From positions 372,001-436,000 of the forward strand of contig JACEFZ010024504.1 in NCBI GenBank assembly GCA_014155875.1: 64,000 bases of DNA. Direction: 5' to 3'. The position numbers and the translations under genes are program-made. Under the pieces are notes generated by a model. That model did not search any database. It was not told the origin of the DNA and was given only the letters and a program-made list of their open reading frames with translations. Origin of the DNA: Cepaea nemoralis (taxonomy: Eukaryota > Mollusca > Gastropoda > Stylommatophora > Helicidae). Positions 1 to 10,988 of the stretch are shown here, piece after piece; the stretch's first letter is position 1; every line of letters starts with the position of its first letter.

Positions 1-904
1 TTAGGTCTGTATGAATGGGCATATCTTCCATTTGGTTTACAGAATGCGCCAAGCACATTTATGCGCATGATGAGAAGATTACTCCATGGGATTTCTAACG
101 TTGCGACGTATATGGATGACATCTGTATCCATACTACAGACATTGACACATATGTCAATATCCTCAAACAAGTATTTCAGAGGATACAACAACATGGTCT
201 TAAAGCTAAACCAAGCAAAATAGAGATAGGGTTTACTGAAATACAATTCCTTGGTCATAGAATTTCTGATGGATTTAGAAAAACAGATCCACTGGTGGTT
301 ACAAAAATTCTCAATATCAAACCTCCAACGACGAAAAAGGAATTAAGAAGTCTGTTAGGTCTGATTAATTACTATCAGAAGTTTATTCCTAACTTTGCTG
401 ACATGACAGCAACATTTTCTGAACTGCTAAAGAAGGGTCAGTCTATTAAAATAGTTTGGACAGATGATCATGACAAACTATTACAACAGATAAAAACTCT
501 GTTTAGTACCTATCCTATTCTGAAATTGCCTGATATTTCAAAGGATTTCGTATTACAAACAGATCCAGGTTTTCATGCAATTTCAGCTGTGTTACTTCAA
601 CTACATGAAGGAAAGTTACATCCTATTCTTTACTTCATTAAAAAGCTATCAGATACACAGAGAAATTATGCTATCACTGAGCTTGAGGCTTTAGCATTAA
701 TTGAGAGTTTTGAGAAATTCTCGAGATTACTGGGTAGAAAATTTCTGGTTCTTTCGGATAACAAACCTTTACAGATATTTAAATCTGGTCATCCTAAGAA
801 TTCCAGAATTCATAGATGGTCTTTGCTCTTGCAGGATTATGAATTCGATATGTCATATTCCTGGAAAAGATAACAATCTCGCTGATCTTCTTAGTCAATT
901 GTAA
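1..904 (+). CDS. Ty3/gypsy-type pol fragment: reverse transcriptase and RNase H
   Basis: This is the C-terminal end of an LTR-retrotransposon pol; the 5' part lies outside the window. It opens at the RT LPFGL motif. The catalytic YMDD box is at 109-120. The thumb/connection motif LRSLLGLINYY and an RNase H domain follow, with the first catalytic Asp at 562-564, the ELEALAL glutamate and the LSDNKPL aspartate. The first frame stops at 873. The true end (PGKDNNLADLLSQL, stop at 902-904) is in the next frame, so there is one indel near 840. No integrase follows in the next 1.7 kb, although in ordinary Ty3/gypsy elements integrase follows RNase H. Either this copy is truncated or pol truly ends at RNase H, as expected for the order seen at 60-64 kb. 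Confidence 0.88.
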
Positions 905-2640
905 ATAGATAGATCTGCTTCACAGTGGTTCACTTTTGTTCTTAGTGTTTATATGTGCTGTTCATAGAAGTGTTAGAAAATGTAATATATATGTTACAGA
1001 TTGCACCTGGTTAAATAGCAATGGACATAGCAACCAACAAATAGAAATAAGATATGTTAATTATTATAGAGTATAGTCAGATAGATACATATGCATATGT
1101 TTCATTGTTGGCAGAGACACCAGGAAATGTGGAAGTGACTTATGTTGGGACAACAGAACTTGTACTCTCGTCAAACGGTGAGAGGACTGAACTTTTGGTT
1201 GTCCGTAGCCGAGTGTTATTTGCTTGGACGACGAAACTTTTCCTTGTTCGGGTTCATTGATCAGACGACGGAACATTGTGTTGCTTTGTGGATATGAAGT
1301 TCCGAATAATTACGATATTCCGAAGGAATTCACAAACTAAGTATTTTAAGTAGATACAATTTGTGTGATTGAAATATTATAGTGTGTATAAATATGTATA
1401 TAGAAATAATTAATTAGTATAATAGTTAACTTGGTTATATTTATAATTATCATATTAGAATAGTTAAATTAGTTAATTAATGGTTCAGTAATTAATAACA
1501 GTTATCATTTGAATTTGATATGTATCAATCATGTTTTAGAATATCCACTACAACAAGTTACACTTGATGGGAATAGAAATATCTCTTAGGTTAGCACTAT
1601 GAACAGCAACAGCGCCTAGCTCACCTACAGCCATTGAATGGAAAAAAAAAATTTGCTCAAGATATATACATAACCAGCGACAACAAGGATCAGCAACTGA
1701 TACAGACTGCATACCTATTACTACCCTCGTCCACAACTCCAGGTTTGACCTAGAGTGAGGACACTTGTTCATTTGGACAATTTAGGGACTAATGGTATCA
1801 TTAGTTGGACCGGCCCTCCCATAGGCCGGCCACATGACGTTCACCGTGGGTGTGAACAGGAGGGCATGCCCATCATATAATTTTATTTTATTTGAGGGAT
1901 AGTCAGGAAACATAACGTCATACTCAGCAAAAGATATAACTCGTGTTGTCAATGATGCTATTTGACATAGGTTAATAAGCACAAGCTGTATGTATATATA
2001 GATAAATGATTAGATCATTTGAGCTGGGGGGGGGGGGGGCATAATGCCAGATAGCTATCATTGAAAAACAGTATGCAGAAAGAGGTTAAAGGGATTTTTC
2101 CTAAGCATGCACCAAAGTGTATAGTGCACAAGGAAACTAACGGAGATGAGAGATACGTCACAGGACAAAAAAGAAACATACGCTGTGGTGGCCATTTTTC
2201 AAGACTGGACATGTTTTTCTTTTGTGGATCCAAATTCGTGTGGCAATTGGATATTTGGACTGCAAGTGTTCGGTGAACTTCAAGTGGATAACAGAGGAAG
2301 CATTGGTTGAGAAGAAGCTATGGAATCTAAGAAACATGGGGACGAAAACTAGATGAACTATATTTCATGAACGTAACGACAAGGATCAAAGGACGTCGGA
2401 ATGGAAATAGACGGGGCGGCAAGGTGAAGTATGCGGATATAGATCATATTAGTATTTGTGGATACTTGAATTAGATGCTGTCCCGGCGCTCGGGAGCTCT
2501 ATAGTGACACTATAATTGTATCTTGTTATTCTGCAACACCTAATTAAAAAAGGTGTTAAACTTTTAGTGGAGCCACGTCGTTATTTCAGTTTCAAATTCA
2601 TTGCCTGAGACTTTGTTGGTGTTACGATTAATGAGCTTGT
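905..2640. other. No gene seen; probable 3' part of the preceding LTR element
   Basis: A+T-rich sequence follows the pol stop, with a run of 14 G at 2026-2039. It may hold the 3' UTR and 3' LTR of the element at 1-904, but without the 5' copy I cannot place LTR borders. No integrase motif or host exon was recognised on either strand. Confidence 0.4.
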
Positions 2641-2654
2641 AGATTCTCAACATG

Positions 2655-5009
2655 TTATATTATGACACAACCAAAGTAGAACTACAATGAGGCATCACGT
2701 GACCGAAGAAAGATGTTTGTCTCTGTCTTATTGTTGTATATAATGTTCTAGTTTCATTAGCCTGTTTCAGGCAGTTGTCGTTAGTTACTCTGGCAGTCCA
2801 AGGAATTCGCAACATTCGTCTCAGGAACCACATCTCTGTTGCTTCTAATTTCTTCTTAATTTGTTCATTTAGATTCCAAGATTCACTGCCATACAGCAAA
2901 ATTGGTTCTATATAGCATTTTAGCACTCTCTTTCTTACATTCAGTGATAGTGACTTATTGCATAAGATACTCTTCATTTTCTGAAATGCGGCTTTTGCCT
3001 GCCCTATTCTGCTCCTAATCTCTGTTGTACATCTTCCATCTGATGTTATAAATGCCCCTAGGTATCTAAAATTATCTACTTGATTAAGGATTTTCCCTTC
3101 TATTTCTATGTCACATTTTGGTGTCACCATTTTCTTTGATATTACCATTGTTACTGTTTTCTTGATATTCAAGGAGAGTCCTTTCCTTGCACTCTCTGTT
3201 ACTACAACGTCTAATAATTGTTGTAGGTCTGTTGAATTATCCGCCACCAATACTGTGTCATCTGCATAGCGTATATTATTTATATTATAACCTCCCTGGC
3301 ATCTCTTTGATTCCTCTCATTATTACTTCGCTATAAAGGGAGAAAAGATCTGGTGACAAGACACACCCTTGTCGTACTCCTAGCTTTATCTGTTCGTAAC
3401 TACCCTCTTTATTTCCCATTTTAATTGCTGCTACTTGGTTCCAGTAAATATTCTTTATTATTCTTAAATTTTTTCCATCAGTGTTGATATCTTCCAACAT
3501 TTTAATCAGTTCATCATGTTTTACTTTATCAAATGCCTTAGTATAATCTATGAAGCACAAATATATGTCTCTGTTTCTCTATTGACCTTTCTATTAGTGT
3601 CCGTAATGTATAAATTGCATTGTTTGTGCCCTTTCCTTCCACAAATCCATACTGTTCTTCACTAATTTCCATTTTTCTTTTCTTTTTGGTTCTTCTCATT
3701 ATGATTCTGAGTAGAAGCTTAGTGATATGGTTTATAAGGTTAATTGTACGAAAATCTTCACAATCAATTGCTCCTGGTCTTTTTGGTATAGCTATAAATA
3801 CAGATTTCAGCATATCACTGGGTAAATATCCACTGCTGTAAATATCATTCAACATTTTGGTTAATATATCTACTCCACATTCTCCCAATACTTCTCATTC
3901 TTCTATTGCGATGTCATCTGGCCCAGCTGTTTTTCCTTTCTTCATACGTTTCATAGCGTCAGCGACTTCTTCTTTCAGAATAGGTGGACCTTCTAAGTTA
4001 CTATCTTCTGTTAATTCTTCCCTTTCTCCATCATATAATTCTCTTATATACTCATTCCACCTCTTCATTATAGCACCTTCCTCTAATAATATCTTTCCTG
4101 ATTTTGATTTCAAACACCCTGTATTTATTCTAATTTTTCTTCCTGTAAGCTCACTGATTTGTTTGTGCATATGTTTTGTATCTTTAATGGAATTTAATTA
4201 AATTTTTTTGCATTGCTCGTTTAACCAACTTTCTTTTGCCTTCCCGCATTTCTCTTTTATTTCTTTATTTATCTTAGTGTATTCTTACTCTGGTTTCTTT
4301 TGTCCATCAGTTTTAAGATTTCTTCATTCATCCATTTTTCGGTAATACTTCTTTGCTAGTTTGATGAATGGAGTTCCTTAACATTTCCCATTGTTGTTCA
4401 TTTATACTCTGTATTTTAGCTATTGCATTGTACCTATTTTTCACAGTCACTATGTATTGTTCTTGCATTTCTTTATCTATTTTCAGAACCTCTTTATTAA
4501 GTCTCATGTTCTTAATCATTTTGTTTCCCTCTCTTTAATCTTACTTTTATTTGTCCACATAGTGGTACATGATCACTATTACCGTCAGCACCAGGCATTG
4601 TCTTTACATTACTTAAAGCATTTCTAAATATTTTATTAATTAGTATGTAGTCAATTTGGTTGCATATTTTCTTATCAGGGCTTTTCCATGCGTACAGTCG
4701 TCTTTTATGGTGTTTAAACCACGTGTTTCCAATTATCATATCATTGATATTTGCCCATTCTATTAGCTTTTCCCCTCTTTCATTTCTTGTACCTAAACCA
4801 TAATTCCCCACTACATCCTCCATTTTTCCCTTTCCTACTTTTGCATTAAAATCACCAAGTGTTATTTTTATTTCTTGTGATCCAATTTGAGCCATCACCA
4901 TTTCTATTACATCGTAAAAGTGTTGTATTTCTTCATCACTACTGCTAGTTGTTGGTGCATATACTTGCATAATATTTATATCTATTGGTTTGCCTTTGAT
5001 TTTTACCAT
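2655..5009 (-). pseudogene. RTE-like LINE, 5'-truncated and frameshifted
   Basis: This is a non-LTR retrotransposon on the minus strand. From 5009 downward comes an endonuclease/exonuclease/phosphatase domain (GDFNAKVG, QIDYILI and the terminal SDH motif), then a linker at about 4510-4170. The reverse transcriptase (about 4170-3250) carries TAGPDDIAIE, EEQYGFVEGKGT, FIDYTKAFDKV and VRQGCVLSPDLFS. The YADD region is just upstream of 3250. The C-terminal region (3250-2660) has the YGSESW and FFGHVM motifs typical of RTE/BovB-type ORFs. At least five frames are needed, so the copy is dead. The N-terminus of the endonuclease is missing or too degraded to see. It is more divergent than the RTE copies at 17, 40, 50 and 57 kb and probably a related subfamily. 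Confidence 0.85.
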
Positions 5010-6060
5010 ACATAACTATAAACTGAAGGACAGGCATAAGTGAAGATGAAACTGCACATCTGCTAGTTAAACCTTGAACACCTGATAGTGGAAGATTGGA
5101 GTGAGAGCAAACAACTATGTTGGTGACAACTAATTGAGAACACCAAGACTATCTTTCTTCTATGTTTGTTTTCTCTAAGAACAAGATTCCTTTTATTGTT
5201 TTCACTTGGTATGTTCTTAGGCTTTTACATTTCATTTCTAATGTCATATTTATGATATCATTAGAATTAGGTGATTGATGGAATTTCAGGTAGTGATCTT
5301 ATTCATGTCAATCCAGACCTGACTTGGTGAAGATTGAATGCAGCACCTGTTGAGTGAGCACATTGTTGAGTGATGCCCTTGATAGAGTAGCGCAGAAACT
5401 TATCTACCTGCAACCATTCCATTTGTCTCATAGGAGAGGTAATCTTTATTTAAACATTTACCTGCCAAACAATGGAAAGGAAAACCAAGAGCCAACTTAT
5501 GTTCTACTAAGACCTGGAACACTAAGACTACAGCAATTAATTGATAGCCAGAGGGATTCCCAAAGCTGGAAGTGGAGAATTCTGAGTGTAGACAGTTTCT
5601 TTTTTTTCAGATCATCCAGGCCAGTAAAAGATTAGCATTACATGCCACTGGAAAAAAATATAGCTGTTAATATACACATTATCATTGGCACATCAATTCT
5701 GTATATTTACTGTATATGTATATGTCCTTATTTTATGACAGGAAATTGTAATTTTGAATGCAATTTACAAAATCCATATTTGTGTTTATTAAATCATAAA
5801 AAATGAGGTCATGTCATGTATTGATTGTATTTTACTTGTCATAGTCAAATTGTTTTAAACTACCCTAGATAGAATTAATTAGTTGGTAGAGGAGAGGCAA
5901 GGAACCACTTAAAGGATATTTTGGGTATAAAAGGGAATACAACTTTTTCAGTTATTTCCTGAAGGTATTCCTTGGTTCTCTAAAACTCTATTTCTGGTCT
6001 CAAACAATTGAGTCAGTACAGCTAAATTAATTAAACGGGCAGGATCACATTGGGAAAAAG
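5010..6060. other. No gene established
   Basis: A short plus-strand frame at 5354-5635 has no recognisable domain and no convincing splice sites. About 5100-5300 on the minus strand may be decayed 5' sequence of the adjoining LINE. The rest is A+T-rich intergenic-like DNA. Exons of BRD8 downstream of 7926 were looked for here and not found. Confidence 0.4.
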
Positions 6061-6081
6061 GAGTTTGCATCCTTTATCTTT

Positions 6082-6707
6082 TTGGGGTTGAGCCATCAAT
6101 CTCGACGTATCCGACAACGCGTCCTCGTCGAGCGTCCTGGGCAACAGGTCCCTTCGGGGTCCTGGCTCAAGTCAGTAGGATCGCCGATTCCTCTGAAGTC
6201 GGAGAGTGTCTGCCTAAATGGCGAGGAACCACCAGCCTGCACACCAATAAGCCAGACATGGGACAACAGATACTCATGCAAACCTCAGGTTATGTATGAC
6301 ATTACACTGATGTTGGACAACAGGATGCCTTCATCCGACATACAGGACTTCGCATTGGAGCTCAAGCCAATGAACACAAGCAAGCAAGCAAGCATCAGAC
6401 AGACAGTGGGATCAACACCTTGTGCCACATTTATCGAAAGACAGAAGATCAAATGGTTTGGCCATCTCATTAAAATGCAACACCATCAACTACCAACACT
6501 GGCCCTACATCAAAGATCATCTGCGACGAGAGCAAAGAGGATGCCCGAGAAGAAAATGGATTGATGACATCAAAGACATTGAACAATCACATGGAATAAC
6601 CACATCCAGTGCCACCGATCGGGCACTGGAATGCCAATTATTCCTCCCAACGCTTCACTGCAAAAGTGGAAGATGATGATGATGATGATGATGACGATGA
6701 TAAATAA
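6082..6707 (+). pseudogene. LINE 3'-terminal relic with GAT-repeat tail
   Basis: Two overlapping frames encode the C-terminus of a LINE ORF2: IERQKIKWFGHLIKM, then RRKWIDDIKD and ATDRALECQLFLPT. Motifs of this kind (KWFGHL, RRKWIDD) end many LINE ORF2 proteins. The copy ends in a (GAT)n run at 6674-6705, a common 3' tail of such LINEs. The 5' third (6082-6300) is G+C-richer and is not recognised. A short piece of a different LINE tail (RDLWRAM) follows at about 6770-6815. Confidence 0.7.
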
Positions 6708-7289
6708 ATCTTCTGCCATTTTTTTTATCAGTTGTGATTAATTTGCCAGAACACCAAAGGCCGAGATCTGTGGCGAGCCATGAACGTCTACGCTAGCTGG
6801 CAGGGCACTTGATGATAATGATTAGTTTGATTTTTGTTGCATTGAGATATAAGTTTTATTTCCACTTGTTCTTGCACTGACTTAATTCGTGTTACAATTC
6901 CGATTTGTATTGTCTATTATAATACTGCGTCGCCAATATATCAGAGTTTGGTATATCTATCCCTCCGATTATAAAGCGACCATTCAATGTTATACAAGCA
7001 TATTAAAAATGCCTTTGATCAACGTACATAATTTGGTGAATGTTGTCCGCTATTATCATTATACACACATTTATTGTATAAATACATATGCACAAATACA
7101 CACACTAACTTCAAACTCTCATGTTGCTAAGGCTAGATGCGAACCTCACGGAAGACTGGGTTTTAACTCACTGACACATTGGTGTTGCACCTATCACAGT
7201 GAGGTTGGTGTGGATATTTTTCTCCTTCTTCTTCTTTCGTTCGATTGAAATATGTCTATAATTGCAATGTTGTCTCTTGTATGAATCTA

Positions 7290-7700
7290 ACAGTCTTTTT
7301 TAGTTCACTCTTCCACTGTTGACTCTCTAGGCCAGAAGGTTCGCCTGGATATGTTGTAGTTTGGGCAGTCCTGGAGTATGTGCTCTGCTGTCTGCGACGC
7401 CAAACCACATGTGCACATGGCTGAATCACCAATCTTGAATTTTGTATACACGTGGTTGCGTAATCTATTGTGTCCTGTTCTGAGGCGCAGAATAATGACC
7501 TGTTCTGGTCTGTCCATAACGTGATAGTCGTCTTGAGTAGGGTTTGGTGGCTTTCTGACTGATTTGATCATTCTTTTCTTTTGGTGGAATGTAATGGGCA
7601 CATCAGGCTGTTCTTCTTTTGCTCCTTCCTTAGCCAATCGATCAGCTCTGTTCTTTCTCCTGACCCAGCACCAAAGTGCAATCTCCATGGGATTGTCTTG
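7290..7700 (-). pseudogene. I-superclade LINE C-terminus (end of RNase H plus Cys-rich tail)
   Basis: The minus-strand frame carries [10 protein letters not shown], the end of an RNase H domain, then [11 protein letters not shown] and the Cys/His tail CTCGLASQTAEHILQDCP. These belong to LINEs that carry RNase H after reverse transcriptase. It is homologous to 25540-25960 and 34566-34870. The catalytic core of RNase H is not present and the 5' side is lost. Confidence 0.78.
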
Positions 7701-7925
7701 CAGATCCCTGTCCCCTCAGAGCACAGAAACCAGCGGGATGTGCAATACTGGTTCTAAAACTTCACACTGCGGACAGGCATATTATTATGTAACCAGGTCA
7801 TGATTTAGCACTGCATATAGTAACTAAATAATTTATAAAATACAAACATATGAATATGAAATGCAAATACAATATGATTTGTGATGTGAATAAGTATATG
7901 TAAATATGCTTACTGAAAAACTCAC

Positions 7926-8103
7926 TTCAATATGCTGCATGACATCATCATACATCTCTTTTGCCATTCTAAACACGTTGTGATTGGATGAGTTGTACAT
8001 AATAGCATTTGTAAACATTAGCATCATGTCATGCTGGAAGTCTAATGTTGACCTAATAATGCCAGTCTCCACATTCTTCTTAATTGTGCTCAGATCCATT
8101 GGT
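7926..8103 (-). CDS. BRD8: BRD8 exon F: bromodomain core and C-terminal helices
   Basis: This 178-nt exon encodes the second half of the bromodomain, including [10 protein letters not shown], the [13 protein letters not shown] stretch containing the conserved acetyl-lysine-contacting Asn region, and the last helix ending MQHIE. The acceptor AG is the complement of 8104-8105. The donor GTGAGT is the complement of 7920-7925. It enters in phase 2, completing an Arg codon begun in exon E, and leaves in phase 0. The next exon (tail of the protein) was not found in 1-7925. Confidence 0.93.
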
Positions 8104-8816
8104 CTGTGGAAAAAGAAAATATAAATAAAACTCACATATGACATGTATTTTCTAATGACATGTGTCATCTTCCAATGTGACATGGGTAAAATATGTTTTC
8201 AAACAAGATTCTATCTTTCACAAATCTTGTTGTGTGTTACGTGCTGTGCTATAACAGCTTGTTTTTCCCAGCCAACAAGGCACTGATCTGACCTTGCTTT
8301 GTAAAACTGGTATAAGATTTGTTAGTGAAAGAACAAGTGTGTGCTGTTCAGTCACTGAAAATAAACCTACGGTCATTGTTTCTTCAATATAGCTTAAAGA
8401 ATACAAAAAGCAAACAGGTTTATTCAAAATATATTTTCTGGGAAATTTTACGTTCAGTAGTTTGCCATTACTTTCTAAATGAGAAGACAACGATTAAATA
8501 AAACTTAATGATGGTGTAGGGGTTGAATTCTCTACCTTGTCATCAGTGCACCAGAAGATGCACGTGCACGCACACACGAGTTGAAATCATTAAGTCGTAG
8601 GGATTTTACAAAATACAGTAGTGCAAACCAGAAATTTTAAATGTGTTATTTCTCAACATTGCACAGCTGCAAACTGCTTGATATTCATGACTTCTATGTG
8701 GGAAATTACTTAAGAGCCAGTTTGTGTCCTAGAATAAGATTTGCTGTTGTCAATGTAATTTATAATAAAATCATGTTGCTTAATGACATTCCCCCGCGTG
8801 CGCGTATGAGCGTGCG

Positions 8817-8850
<34 letters not shown>

Positions 8851-10909
8851 CATGTATATTCATAGCAAGATTTCCTGATAAACAACCTCATCGCATTATG
8901 GATAGAAATTTGTTGAGTAAGTTTCTTGCTACAGGAAATGTGGAAGATGCTCCGTGATCTGGTAGGTCCGCTGTGTTTGAAGAAAAATGTCTAGATAGCC
9001 AAGACAGAATCCTGAAAAGTCCAAGCAAGTCCTTAAGGAAAATGTCGCAACATGTCGAAACTGTCTCAAGCACAGTGCACAAAATTCTTAAACAATGATT
9101 AAATTTTCATCCATACAGGATTTCTGTGTGTCTGAACTAAAAGATGTGATATCAATCCAGAGTCAACTACTCCATGTGGTTTCATGCATTTTTAGCTAAA
9201 GAAGACGAGTCAATTCTCAATGTAACAACATTCTTCTCTGATGAGGCATGGTTTCATCTATCTGGATATGTTAATAGCCAAAATGATCGTATTTGGAACA
9301 CTTTTAATCCCAATACATTTCATGAAGCGCCTCTACACAGTGAGAAAATTGGGGTATAGTGTGCCGTCAGTAGAAAACAGTTTTATTGGACCAATTTTCT
9401 TCAACAAGCACTATAAATGTCGATCGTACCACACTGACTTTCTGGAACATATTTTTTAGAACAGCTGAATGAACATGAAATTAAAGAAGCTTGGTTTCAG
9501 CAAGATGGTGCAACTGCGGTTTTTGGAAGAAATTTTATCGCTAATATCATGTGGAATTTGGCTTGCTCATTCGCAAGATCTAATCTAACTCCATTAGATT
9601 ACACAACCCTACAAAACAAAATTTATTGGGTGCCAAACATTTTACACCTTATTTTGTATAAATGAGGCCTGATAAATCTAAATATCACATTTATTTGTCT
9701 GTATCAGCTCTAGTTCTTGAGATGCGGGCATTTGTGTATTTAATTAATAATATTAAAGTATTTTCTATATAAGACCCTGGAAAAAAAATACTGTTGCAAT
9801 CTAGTCCCTTACACAATTTGGAATTTCAATGGTTATAGAGTGACATATGCCTGGGTCATTGACATTGAGGTGAGTGACCTTTGTAGCGGGACTACGAGAA
9901 AAACAACCAGCCCGGAGAAATAATGGTGAGGGTAGATGGAGACCCCCAGGGTGGATGGGGCGAGAGACAGGATATTCTTGGGTGAAGTGAGGAGACTTGG
10001 GAGGACAGTTGAAGCTGGGATCGACTGAGAGTTGGGTCGCTTTGGACAGTTGATGTTTGGACTCCGAGTGGATCGGGAGTCGAAGGATAGGAGCGGAGTG
10101 AGAAGTAGAGCTCCGTTGGGGATTGTGTTGTTCTCCAAGTTGTGAATACAGGCCTAAAACCCAGTGGGGCTTGGATAGATAATGGAGGCTTGAACCCAAA
10201 GTGGGTTGGATAGTTAATGGAGGCCTGAACCCAAAGTGGGTGGTATTGTGTGAGATCCAGCTGTGGATAGTAGCTGGATAGCTGTCTTGTGAATTTGAGA
10301 TTCAGCAGGCCTTGAGAAGGCAGCGATGTGTGCGTGTTAAGTTGTGAGGAGGATATATATATTCTATGGATTATATTGTTTCTGGATATATAATTGTGTT
10401 CCGTTTGTCCGTGGTCTTTCTGTATTAAAGGATTATGTGCGCCAACTCAATCTTGTTTAATGACTGATGAATGTGTACTACTGGGGTGAGTTGCATTGTG
10501 AGACAGGTGGCTAAATCTACTTACACTCCATAGTGACATACAAGGAACATTGAACCCTAGACAACGACCATGTCACTCGATTATCATTAAGAACAATGTG
10601 ACATTATCTGGAAGGCTCGTCCGGTCAAGGAAAACGGTGATATATTGAGTTATCTGGGAGCTCGTCACTAAGTAAATATTATCTGGGAGGCTTCGTCCAG
10701 TCAAGAACAATATAGACATTGTTGTCATTCTGTTTATCTGTGAACTCGTCGATTAGAGAGGATACTAAGAACAGAGACAGTAGTCGGATGCCCAATTACA
10801 ACTGACAATTATGGCACAAGGAATAAACACCATTTTCAGTAGACGGTCAATGCCAAAAGTGTCCGAGAAGTAATAGAGTTCACGAGAAACCAGGTAAATA
10901 ACATTCCTC

Positions 10910-10988
<79 letters not shown>

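Noticed and set aside
905..2640. A defined 3' LTR for the element at 1-904
   Set aside because: Without the 5' LTR copy no TG...CA pair could be supported over chance.
4512..5009. Host gene of the craniofacial-development-protein-2 or nuclease kind
   Set aside because: The endonuclease domain is followed in order by LINE reverse transcriptase on the same strand; it is a LINE fragment.
5354..5635. A host exon on the plus strand
   Set aside because: No recognised domain, no clear splice sites and no conservation evidence.
1..7925. 3' BRD8 exons after the bromodomain
   Set aside because: Looked for a phase-0 exon coding a QFLxTQL-like continuation on the minus strand; none recognised.
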